DNA from: DAOTWA01 sp963702935
GTDB lineage: Bacteria; Chloroflexota; Anaerolineae; Anaerolineales; Anaerolineaceae
DNA: 64,000 nt
Assembly (NCBI GenBank): GCA_963702935.1
Contig: OY969772.1
Span: 4,464,001-4,528,000 of the forward strand
Direction: 5' to 3'
The translations under genes were made by a program, and so were the position numbers. Below, piece by piece: positions 10,101 to 19,903 of the stretch. Position 1 is the stretch's first letter, and the number at the start of each line of letters is the position of its first letter. The notes under the pieces were generated by a model. That model was not told the DNA's origin, did no database searches, and saw nothing but the letters and a program-made list of their open reading frames with translations.

Positions 10101-10154
10101 GTTGCCACTTTCTTCAACCACCCCTGTAATGCTAAATGAAGTGAGAGTGGCAAC
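10101..10154 (-). repeat. Imperfect inverted repeat between radical SAM and dehydrogenase genes
   Basis: GTTGCCACT at 10101-10109 pairs with AGTGGCAAC at 10146-10154, and TTCA pairs with TGAA further in. The hairpin lies 25 bases after the radical SAM stop codon. There is no T-run on the minus strand, so it could be an attenuator or RNA-stabilising hairpin rather than a full terminator. Confidence 0.4.
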
Positions 10155-10179
10155 CCGGATTTAACTCAGGGTTGACCTA

Positions 10180-11835
<1,656 letters not shown>

Positions 11836-11870
11836 CTCAGCATACTCCTTCGGTTATAAAACCGGAACCA

Positions 11871-13077
11871 TTAATTTCGCAAGACAGCCTGCATGTCTTG
11901 TTTTGCGAGGATTTCGCGTTGACTCAGATCTTCCAAAACGCGCATCAAGATCCAGTAAATGACTAACTGTATTCCCATCAGGATGAACATAGCGCTCCCC
12001 AGGAGATATAACCATAGCCTGGAAATATCCCAGCCGTTGATTCCCATGATTACGCTGAAAGCCCCCAGCACGAAACCGACCAACGCACCCAGCAGGCCCA
12101 TCCAGCCAAAGTGCCGGTCCAGGGAGGGCTTGAAGAGCGGCTTGCCGAAAAGACCCTGCTGAATAGGCTGTTTATAGAACAGGGACACCAGATAATTGAA
12201 GGTCGTGCCCAACGCAAAAACGCTGATGCCTGCCACGCCAGACACGGACCCCCAGAAAAGGGCCGCGACCGCCCAGGGGTTGAGGGAGGTGATGCCTTGC
12301 AGCCGGGCGACTACCAATCCAAGACCGACGAGCAGGGCCACCAGCACGCCCCCCAGTCCCACCATTCCCAGAATGCGCACCGGGTTATACGCCAGAGCCG
12401 TCCAGATGATCGATTGCAGAAAGACCCTGCCGTCCCGGAAAATGCTCAGCTTCGACCGGCCGAACTCGCTCGCTGTAGGGGATGGGCACTTCCACCACCT
12501 TGACGCCCTCGTGAATGGCGCGTGTGCTCATCACTGGGGTCAGGTTTAGCCCATCCGGTAAGGGATATAAGCGCTCGAGCACTTCCCGCCTGAAGACGCG
12601 CATCCCGCTGGCGCTGTCGGTCACTGGTTGCCGCGCTACCAGCGTGAGCAGCCCGGCGAAGAAGATATTGCCGATCCTGCGCGTGAGGGGCATCTTGCTG
12701 TCGGCTCCTGCCATGCGCGAGCCAATCACCAGCTCCCCGCCGTTTAGAGCTTCCTTGCATAACTGGGGAAAATGCTCAGGGGGATACGTTCCATCTGCAT
12801 CCAGGAACCCGATCAATTCTCCGGTCGCTTGCGAAAACCCATTCTTGAGCGCTCCGCCATAGCCCCGGTTCTTCGAATGGTGGATCAAGCGTACACCATC
12901 GATGCTGCTGGCTATTTCCGCCGTGCGATCCTTCGAGCAATCGTCAACCACCAATAACTCCAGGTGGCTCACGCCCACCTTCGCCAGCTCCTCTTTGACC
13001 GACAGCACACGCTGGATGATATCAGCAATTCCATCTTCTTCATTATACGCGGGGATAACTACAGATAGGGTTGTCAT
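11871..13077 (-). CDS. Glycosyltransferase family 2 with C-terminal membrane domain, one frameshift
   Basis: The N-terminal frame gives a GT2 domain: MTTLSVVIPAYNEEDG, VVDDCSKDRT, FLDADGTYPPEHF, SGMRVFRREVLERLYPL and EVPIPYSERV. After ERV the frame turns nonsensical and stops at 12385. Removing one T at about 12470 restores GRSKLSIFRDGRVFLQSIIW and continues into NPVRILGMVGLGG and four membrane helices, ending at 11871. The intact protein would be about 401 aa, a standard membrane-anchored GT2. The ATG at 13077 overlaps the acyltransferase stop (ATGA) and has GGAAGG upstream, so I prefer it to the ATG at 13092. The break is probably an indel error. It would add a sugar to a membrane-bound acceptor. 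Confidence 0.85.
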
Positions 13078-13849
13078 GGGCGGACCTTCCATTGATCGAA
13101 ATAAACTTCTAGAGGATGCCTGTCTGGTCGTTCCTGGCCATCGATGGCACGAATTTGACGCGCCGGCACGCCGGCTACAATCGTATGAGGGGCAACGTCA
13201 CGAGTGACCACCGCGCCGGCGGCGACCACCGCCCCCTTTCCAACCCGCACGCCATCGGTAATGACGGCTCCGGCTCCCAGCCACACGTCATCTTCAATCG
13301 TGATCCCTTCGGCAGTGATGCCCTGCTCGACGAACGGACGCTGCGGATCGTCAAATACGTGGTTGACTGCGATAATTTGCGTAAAGGGCGAGGTATAGAC
13401 CCGGTCGCCAATGTGCACGCCGCCTTGCCCCCGGATGACCGAGTACTCTCCAATCAGGCTGTCTTTCCCTATGCTGATGCCTGCGTTCGGCAATTCTCTG
13501 AAGTTGTATACGTGCAGAATTGCGCCGTGCATCACGATGCTCCGCTCGCCGATCTCGATGCCCTTCGGGCAGGCGTGCAGATAAGTTCCCTGGTCCAGGT
13601 ATGCGCCCGAGCCAAGCCGGATGTGGTCGGCGAAGCGTAGACGCACGCCACTTTCAATGGCCGCCCAACCATCCATGTGCAGGATCAATCGATAAAAATC
13701 CCTCGCAGAGCAATTCCTAGCACCGTAGGCACCCATCCAATCAGAAAGTAGAGGAGCTGCTCCAATACGTAACGGCCAAAACTGGAGGCTTGCCTGCGGA
13801 TATAAAGGTTAAGATTTTGAAAGAGAGAGAGCTTCTGGGAGTTTGCCAA
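13074..13849 (-). CDS. Hexapeptide-repeat (left-handed beta-helix) acyltransferase, one frameshift
   Basis: The main frame carries repeated hexapeptides (IEIGERSIVM, VHIGDRVYTS, IEDDVWLGAGAVITDGV, VGKGAVVAAGAVV) ending in APHTIVAGVPARQI, the CysE/maltose-acetyltransferase type of fold. Upstream, a different frame encodes a hydrophobic N-terminus (RYVLEQLLYFLIGWVPTVLG, then IALRGIF) that joins the main frame at YRLILHMDGW if a run of five T near 13694 is read as six. The combined protein is about 258 aa. No ATG exists in the N-terminal frame; a TTG at 13849 (LANSQKLSLFQ) is the likely start but has no clear Shine-Dalgarno. It would transfer an acetyl or other acyl group to a glycan or nucleotide sugar. 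It is the first gene of the polysaccharide operon. Confidence 0.78.
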
Positions 13850-14217
13850 GGGAATTAACCGGTCTATCTATCAGGGGAAACTATACAAGCTCCGCCCCTT
13901 CGACATTCCTGAGGGAATTCGACTTCAAAACAAAATATGACCGAACCATGGCACTGGCCTTGCCGGGCCAATTGCCTGATGTGGTTCATTTGTGGTTCGT
14001 TGAGGACGTTCTCCTTTTAGTCCCGCCTGCGAACTGCGTTATCCGCTGGATAGTTGTCTGCAATGGTCGTTCGGATAATCTTCTTCCATTTAATAACGGT
14101 GTTTGATAAATCAGCCTGTAAGCCGCCCTATGCGATCCCATCCGTCGTGAAAAATGGGCAGGTCTTCCCGCTAATCGTGTGCCCATTTCATTTACGTCAG
14201 CAAGCTGCAATTTCTCA

Positions 14218-14245
14218 ATTATACCTTTCAGATTGCTATTGTCAA
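14218..14245 (-). promoter_or_regulatory. Consensus sigma70-type promoter for the polysaccharide operon
   Basis: Read on the minus strand: TTGACA (14245-14240), a 16-bp spacer, then TATAAT (14223-14218). Both hexamers match the consensus exactly. Transcription would start near 14211 and run about 360 nt before the acyltransferase. Confidence 0.75.
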
Positions 14246-14641
14246 GTATGATTTCTCTATCCGCCTTCCCCCTATGAAACAAAGGCGACGGGAACGGCAT
14301 AAGGTTGTTTTGAGCCGGCTAACCAGGACGGTGATGGTGCTTTTTCCCCACTTGAACGAACGATGCCTTCAAAGAACTCGACTCTGTGGAGATGAAAACA
14401 ACATAGCGAAACTCGATCAAATGTCGGTTTCGCTATTGGCTCCGCGGGCACCGCGCCACCTTGAATGGCTCAAGCGACCATCTTCAATACCCGCCTCATT
14501 GCACATCATTGATCACAGAATCCTATTCAGTTTTCGACAAACCCCATCACTCAATTTCTTAAGACTAATAGTAACAAAACAATACCATAAAGTCAAGTTA
14601 ACATTACATTAATGGCCTCCTTACACAAATTGGCGGCGCCC

Positions 14642-14670
14642 TGGAACTCCCCCCACCGGTCGGTTATAAT
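14642..14670 (+). promoter_or_regulatory. Putative promoter giving a leaderless transcript
   Basis: TATAAT at 14665-14670 is followed by 7 bases and then the ATG at 14678. A transcript starting at the usual distance would begin at or within a base or two of the start codon, and no Shine-Dalgarno is present. The -35 (TGGAAC or CTGGAA) is weak. Confidence 0.5.
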
Positions 14671-14677
14671 CCTGCCT

Positions 14678-15284
14678 ATGTATCCGGCTATTTTCATCGA
14701 TCGCGATGGAAGTCATCATCGAAAACCGCGCCGACTACGTGCGCGCCTGGGAAGATGTTTCCATCTTCCCAGAGGCATTGACGGCCCTGGCGCAGCTTGC
14801 CGCCGGCCCCTACAAGATCGTCATCGTCACCAACCAATCCGGCATCGGCAAGGGGCTGATCCCACCGCAGACCGCAGAGCAGATCAATCAGCGCCTGCTG
14901 GAGGCCATCCACGCGGCCGGAGGACGTATCGACGGCGTCTATGTATGCCCCCACACCCCTGAAGACAATTGTACATGCCGCAAGCCACGGCCTGGGCTCA
15001 TTCTACAGGCCAGCCGCGAGCTTTCTCTCGACCTCGGCCATTCGATCATGATCGGCGATGCCTTGAGCGACATCCAGGCCGGCCAGGCCGCGGGGATCTC
15101 CAGGAACGTGCTGGTCCTCACCGGCCGTGGAGCCAAACAGAGCCGGCTTCCCGAAGCTGCTGGAATTCAGCCCTTCCTGATCAGCGATTCCTTCCATTCG
15201 GCTGTTAAAAGAGCTGGTCGACCTTCCCTGAAACCTTACAGTAACTTTACAATTTTCTTAAAATTTACAGGAGGACGAAACTAA
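14678..15284 (+). CDS. D-glycero-D-manno-heptose-1,7-bisphosphate phosphatase-like HAD protein, one frameshift
   Basis: MYPAIFIDRDG carries the HAD motif I (DxD). The frame then breaks: GATGGAAGTC must lose one base to read DGVIIENRADYVRAW. The rest follows in the second frame: VTNQSGIGKG (motif II), CPHTPEDNCTCRKPRPG (the zinc-binding Cys/His loop typical of GmhB) and IGDALSDIQAG (motif IV). The length of about 201 aa fits the family. GmhB-type enzymes dephosphorylate heptose or related sugar bisphosphates for nucleotide-sugar synthesis, which suits the polysaccharide operon transcribed away from it. The -10 box adjoining the ATG suggests leaderless expression. Confidence 0.85.
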
Positions 15285-15606
15285 AAAGGAAATTTGGCCT
15301 CGATTAAGCTATAATGTCCACATCTAAATGTATGAACAGGTGTTTTTAAAAGTTTAATATCGATGGCCGCTTTACTTCAAGCTGTGCCGACTGCACAGGC
15401 CACCCACCGGATCACAGAGCTTTCCTTACTAGTATAAACGAATCGACGCCACCTCCGTTACACATCATTGTCCTGCGTCGTTCGTGTGTCCGGTCTAAAG
15501 GACAAATTCCGTAGAAAAATAAATCTAACAACAGTCAACCATATCCAAGAAACCAAGGAGCCGTTGGACAGGGGGCTGCACCGTTGCCGTCCACCGGAAG
15601 GAGACA
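15285..15606 (+). other. 322-bp leader region upstream of the secreted-protein genes
   Basis: A TATAAT lies at 15310-15315 without a good -35. About 290 nt of leader follows before the next gene. It contains GC-rich segments that might fold, but I could not match a known riboswitch. The gene's Shine-Dalgarno (GAAGGAG) lies just before 15607. Confidence 0.4.
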
Positions 15607-17076
15607 ATGCATCGAAAAACGGTGAGTCTATTTATTTTAATTTGCCTGGCCTTCTCAGTTTTGCCGACGAAGGCGTTGGCGGCGTCCCAACCACGGATAG
15701 CTTCTCTACAATCCGCAAGCACAAACGTTTACCTTCCCCTGATAACCAACAATTATCAGACGCCCTACACCTATCGGGTCGACGCCCCTTATTTTTCCGG
15801 GGCTATCAGCAACGTGGATACCCATTTTGGCGAGACTGCCATCACCTGGTTTGGCCAGGTCAGCTCTTCCAGCAATTATGCGGATATTCGCATTGGCTAT
15901 AGCGACCAGGGCTTATGGGTCTATATCTCGGCCTTCGACCGCTATCTATGGTACAACCCCCATCCCACGTCCGGCACCCTGGCCCAGTGGGATGGAGCCA
16001 CCCTCCTGATCAACACCAATGGGGTGGCGGCGAAGAAGCCGGATAACGGCGCGTATCAATTCGTCAGCGCCCTGAGCTGGTTCGAGAACCGCTCTGCCTA
16101 CCAGGCCGCGTACCGGGGCAACGGTTCCGGCTGGACTTCGGTCAATTTGAATTATTCGACCGTCGCCGGCTACCGAGGCAGCTACAACGACGGCCACGAT
16201 AGCCGCGGGTGGGCCCTCACCTACGAGATCCCCTTCAGCAGCCTGGGGCTCTCCGGCGCGCCCGCCTCTGGCGCCACCTGGGGCATTGCCATGGTCATGC
16301 ACGACCGCGACAGCCAGGCCGGCCCGCCCCAGGCGGATGAGAGCTGGCCGGTTGGAATGCAATCCGACCAGCCTGCCACCTGGGCCCAGCTTCGCTTTGG
16401 CCTGGTGTCTTATGCCCCATCCTCCAACCAGACCGTCGGGAGCGTCGTGATTCGCCAGGACTCCTCGCAAGGGGTCTCCGTCCCGGATGCCGCTGTCGGC
16501 GGAACCGATCCCAATCTGTGCCCCGGCGACGCCAACTTCATCTGGAATCAATGGGGAAACACGAATTATGGGAAACAGCAAGATTTCAACATCCAGAACC
16601 AATCGGATGTTTCCGATTGGCCCTGCTTTGCAAAATACTATGTTACCTTCCCCTTGAATAAGATTCCCGCCAACAAAGTCATCACCTCGGCTACGTTAAC
16701 CCTGCATCAGCAGGGCCAGGCCGGCGATGCCGGCCAATCCCAACCGTCCCTCATCCAGGTCTTGACGGTGGGGCAGGACTGGAGCGAGACCTCGATCACC
16801 TGGAACAACGCCCCCCCGCCTCTGGAAAACGTCAGCCAGACCTGGGTGAATGGGGACGTAGTCGGCTGTGGCAGCACCATTCAGTGGCCGTGTGTGCCCC
16901 GCTCTTGGGACGTCAGTTATGCGGTCAATCGCGCCTACCAGTCCGGGCAGCCCTTGCGCCTGGTGCTTTACATGGCCGCTAGCGATCAGCACTCCGGAAA
17001 ATATTTCACCTCATCGAATTCCGGGAGTTGGAACATCAATGGGCGCCCCTCACTCACCGTGAGCTGGGGCAACTAG
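15607..17076 (+). CDS. Secreted protein with CBM9-like sugar-binding domain and DNRLRE domain
   Basis: The 489-aa product starts with a signal peptide (MHRKTVSLFILICLAFSVLP, cleaved around ALAAS). NVYLPLITNNY follows at about residue 40; the same motif is in the next gene. Residues about 55-255 resemble the CBM9/DOMON-like sugar-binding family (IRIGYSDQGLWVYISAFDR, GWALTYEIPFSSLGL). Residues about 285-489 resemble a DNRLRE domain (KYYVTFPLNKIP, ITSATLTLHQQG, WSETSITWNNAPPP), an adhesion-like beta domain of Gram-positive and Chloroflexota surface proteins. No catalytic residues are evident. It probably binds polysaccharide outside the cell, with the two downstream genes. Confidence 0.8.
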   Translation: MHRKTVSLFILICLAFSVLPTKALAASQPRIASLQSASTNVYLPLITNNYQTPYTYRVDAPYFSGAISNVDTHFGETAITWFGQVSSSSNYADIRIGYSDQGLWVYISAFDRYLWYNPHPTSGTLAQWDGATLLINTNGVAAKKPDNGAYQFVSALSWFENRSAYQAAYRGNGSGWTSVNLNYSTVAGYRGSYNDGHDSRGWALTYEIPFSSLGLSGAPASGATWGIAMVMHDRDSQAGPPQADESWPVGMQSDQPATWAQLRFGLVSYAPSSNQTVGSVVIRQDSSQGVSVPDAAVGGTDPNLCPGDANFIWNQWGNTNYGKQQDFNIQNQSDVSDWPCFAKYYVTFPLNKIPANKVITSATLTLHQQGQAGDAGQSQPSLIQVLTVGQDWSETSITWNNAPPPLENVSQTWVNGDVVGCGSTIQWPCVPRSWDVSYAVNRAYQSGQPLRLVLYMAASDQHSGKYFTSSNSGSWNINGRPSLTVSWGN

Positions 17077-17103
17077 CAGAATTCCTCGATCAAAAGGTTG
17101 AAG

Positions 17104-19896
17104 ATGACCAAGACGATAAAAATCCCAATTCAAGTTCTTCTCATCGCTTCGATTTTACTCGCCGCCGCCGGATTCGCCTCAAACGGCGCGAACGGTATTG
17201 CAACTGTTTCGGCCGCCGGCTCGAGTCACGTTTATTTACCCCTCGTCACCAACTTCTACTCCGGCCCTTCCGTGGATTGGCCGCAGTTGGGCCGAGACGC
17301 TCAGCGCACCAATTATTCTCCTCAGGAAGTCGATCCTCCCTACTGTTACGCCTGGAAATGGAACGCGGTGCCCATCGCTTCCATCGTCCAGCCGGTAGTG
17401 AAGGGCGGCATCCTGTACGTAGGCGGAATGGACGGCCGCTTGTACGCCCGAGACGCGACTACAGGGCAAGCCCTATGGAGCTATCTCACCGGCGGCCCCA
17501 TCCGCAACACGGCAGCCGTGACGGGCAACATCGTGATTACCGGCTCGTATGACGGTTACACCTATGCGCTCAACGCCTCTACCGGATCCCTGGTTTGGAA
17601 GACTCTTACCGGTTCCAGCGCAACCGCACCCCTCATCGACGAGTCCAGGGGGCGCGTCTACGTTGCCTCCGATTACGGAACCCTGACGGCCTTGAATGTA
17701 AACAACGGCGGCGCCGTGTGGCAATACAACGCGGGCGCTGCCATCCTGACTTCCCCCTCGCTGAGCGCGGACGGCTCCCTGGTCATCTTCGGAGATGAAG
17801 CCGTGCAGGCCATTGCCGTTAACGCCAATAGCGGCAGCAAGGTATGGCAGACGGCCTTGCAGGGCGAGAGCCTGGCCGAACGCTATCCGGTCGTCGCCGG
17901 GGACGCCGTCATCTTCCGTTCTGAGCCTTATTACTTCTTCCACGATCTGCTCCAGAAATACGGCGACGATGTGATGGATAAGGCCGGCTCGCTACTTTCA
18001 GATTGGAATGCCGACTGGGCCAAAGTAAAACCGCAGATCGTGAGCTTCCTGAATAGCAATCCCTCCATGCAGAGCTTTTTCGTGCTGAACACCAGCAACG
18101 GGTCTTCCCGTGGCACTGCTCCGGTTTTATATACCTATGGCGACAATGATGTCCCCAACGTGCCGGTAATCAACGCTTCTGGCCAGGCCTTCGTGACTTA
18201 CCGCGCGCGCCACGGCATCCAGACTGATAACGGCTCTGTGCACGTTTCCTCGAAATACGACGCTGAGCTGGGTCAAATGAACTTGAGCAGCCTGGACGTC
18301 ACCGGGCTGCGCAACACGACGGCTTACACCATCCCGCTTTACGGCGGCCCGCCTTTCCGCATGACCTCCGATGAGCCTGCCATGCTCACCATGGGCGGGA
18401 GCATCTTGTGGGTAGACAACTGGGAGCGCCTGGGCGGCATCAACGTCAGCACCGGCGCGCTGGTGTACGCCGGGAATGTGTCCAACAACTGGCCGGCTTG
18501 CAACGGGCAATGCGGCTCGCCCGCACCCAACCCCTTCTACCCATTGAGCGGGAACAAGAACGATTTGGGCTATCCATTCCCCGGTCCGCAAGTTACCGAA
18601 GGGTACGGTCGCAGCGGCGTGGTCGTTGCCAACCACATGGTCTATTGGAAGGCGTCCGCCTCCGGCCTGGCCGCGATCGCGCACAGCGACTCCAGCCAAT
18701 GTTCTGCGCCGAAGGTGTGGCAGGATAGCGGCGGAGCCATCGGCCAGCCCCCCACTTATTCCCAACCCTCCACCCGGCCTCTGCAAAACTACGTCACCAC
18801 CGACCTGACGGGCGTCAATGCCAATCCTCCTGCGGACCTGGTGAGCCGCCTGCGCAGTGAAGTGAGCGCTTTGCTGCAAGCCGCCAACGGCAACCACCTC
18901 ATGCCCTTCTTCCTGGAGCGGGGCATGTCCACCACTCAGGTGTGGCCCTACAACTCCAGCCAGCCCGATATCCCCAATATCTCCTACATGAGCCACGGGA
19001 ACGTTTTCTGGCAAGATCCGGGAGATCTGCTATACGCCATGGCCCTGGCTTATCCTTACCTGGATTCCTCGCTCCAGGCCAGCGTGAAGACTTACATGAC
19101 TCAGGAGATGGGGCGCTACCCGCCTTTGAGCTCCCTGCCTTACAACGACACCAGCCACGATTGGCTGCGGACGGGCTCTCCTCGCGAGCAATACACGGTC
19201 GTTTCCGGCGTGCGCACCCAGCTCAACAACTGGCCACCGATGGCCGCCAACATGTCCGCCATCTACGCCTTGTGGCTGTGGAGCAAGAACACCGGGGATT
19301 GGACTTACGCTTCGGCGCATTGGAGCAGCGTCCAGAGCCTGTTCAACGCGCGCTCCTCTTCGATGAAATACTACGCAGACATCGCCGGCGCCATCGGTTA
19401 TTATCGTCTGGCAGATCACTTTGGCAAGACCACGGAAAGGGATGCGGCCATGACCGCCGCCGTTAACGCCATGCAGGCCGGGCTGAGCTTCTCCACCTAC
19501 GTCAACCGCGCCAAGAATGATTATCTGGACCCCAATGGCACCGGCGGGACTCCCACGGGCCTTTATGCGCCTGTTTTCTATGGCATTACCCCGGAAGTCG
19601 GGTTATACTTGAGTGAGCAAATGGGTGGACAGGCGCAGAGCCTGTTGGCCTCGATTGAGTCCCTGGATAGCTCCGGAAGGGGGTTCCTGTGGTGGTATCT
19701 CACCCGCGCCGGAGGCCACGCAGAAAGCGGTGAAACCGCCTTCATCGATCCTTATGCAGCCTGGTCGCATTTCATCGGTCATGCCTACATATTCCGCGAT
19801 TCACAATCCACCCTGCGCCAATGGCTCGACCGGCCCTGGACGCCCGGGGACCTCTACTCCATCGAGAAAATCGTAGCCACCATTCAAGCGCCTTGA
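17104..19896 (+). CDS. Secreted PQQ-repeat beta-propeller protein with C-terminal helical domain
   Basis: The 930-aa product has a signal peptide and then HVYLPLVTNFY, the same motif as in the preceding gene. Residues about 60-480 contain PQQ/BamB-like propeller repeats (ILYVGGMDGRLYARDATTG, ALWSYLTGG, IVITGSYDGYTYALNASTG, VWQYNAGAAILTSPSLSADG). Residues about 590-900 are helical and resemble six-hairpin glycosidase folds (LLYAMALAYPYLDSSLQASV, AANMSAIYALWLWSKNTGDW). I start at the ATG at 17104, which has AAAGG 6 bases upstream; a TTG two codons earlier is less likely. It may bind and process polysaccharide; no catalytic acid could be assigned. Confidence 0.75.
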   Translation: MTKTIKIPIQVLLIASILLAAAGFASNGANGIATVSAAGSSHVYLPLVTNFYSGPSVDWPQLGRDAQRTNYSPQEVDPPYCYAWKWNAVPIASIVQPVVKGGILYVGGMDGRLYARDATTGQALWSYLTGGPIRNTAAVTGNIVITGSYDGYTYALNASTGSLVWKTLTGSSATAPLIDESRGRVYVASDYGTLTALNVNNGGAVWQYNAGAAILTSPSLSADGSLVIFGDEAVQAIAVNANSGSKVWQTALQGESLAERYPVVAGDAVIFRSEPYYFFHDLLQKYGDDVMDKAGSLLSDWNADWAKVKPQIVSFLNSNPSMQSFFVLNTSNGSSRGTAPVLYTYGDNDVPNVPVINASGQAFVTYRARHGIQTDNGSVHVSSKYDAELGQMNLSSLDVTGLRNTTAYTIPLYGGPPFRMTSDEPAMLTMGGSILWVDNWERLGGINVSTGALVYAGNVSNNWPACNGQCGSPAPNPFYPLSGNKNDLGYPFPGPQVTEGYGRSGVVVANHMVYWKASASGLAAIAHSDSSQCSAPKVWQDSGGAIGQPPTYSQPSTRPLQNYVTTDLTGVNANPPADLVSRLRSEVSALLQAANGNHLMPFFLERGMSTTQVWPYNSSQPDIPNISYMSHGNVFWQDPGDLLYAMALAYPYLDSSLQASVKTYMTQEMGRYPPLSSLPYNDTSHDWLRTGSPREQYTVVSGVRTQLNNWPPMAANMSAIYALWLWSKNTGDWTYASAHWSSVQSLFNARSSSMKYYADIAGAIGYYRLADHFGKTTERDAAMTAAVNAMQAGLSFSTYVNRAKNDYLDPNGTGGTPTGLYAPVFYGITPEVGLYLSEQMGGQAQSLLASIESLDSSGRGFLWWYLTRAGGHAESGETAFIDPYAAWSHFIGHAYIFRDSQSTLRQWLDRPWTPGDLYSIEKIVATIQAP

Positions 19897-19903
19897 GCCT
19901 GCC

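Larger units (their letters stand above)
13850..14677. other. 828-bp non-coding divergent region between polysaccharide operon and phosphatase
   Basis: This stretch is more AT-rich than its surroundings and contains only short overlapping frames without family resemblance. It holds a consensus minus-strand promoter (14218-14245), giving the polysaccharide operon a leader of about 360 nt, and a plus-strand -10 box (14665-14670) next to the phosphatase start. I see no CRISPR, tRNA or clear riboswitch in it. Confidence 0.6.

Noticed and set aside
13986..14300. 104-aa minus-strand open frame in the divergent region
   Set aside because: It has no family resemblance or ribosome site, and the consensus minus-strand promoter lies inside it, so a transcript would not cover its start.
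15316..15600. Possible c-di-GMP (GEMM-type) riboswitch in the leader of the secreted-protein genes
   Set aside because: GCACAGGCCACCC and GACGCCACCTCCG only faintly echo the GEMM core; key positions differ and I could not fold a matching structure.
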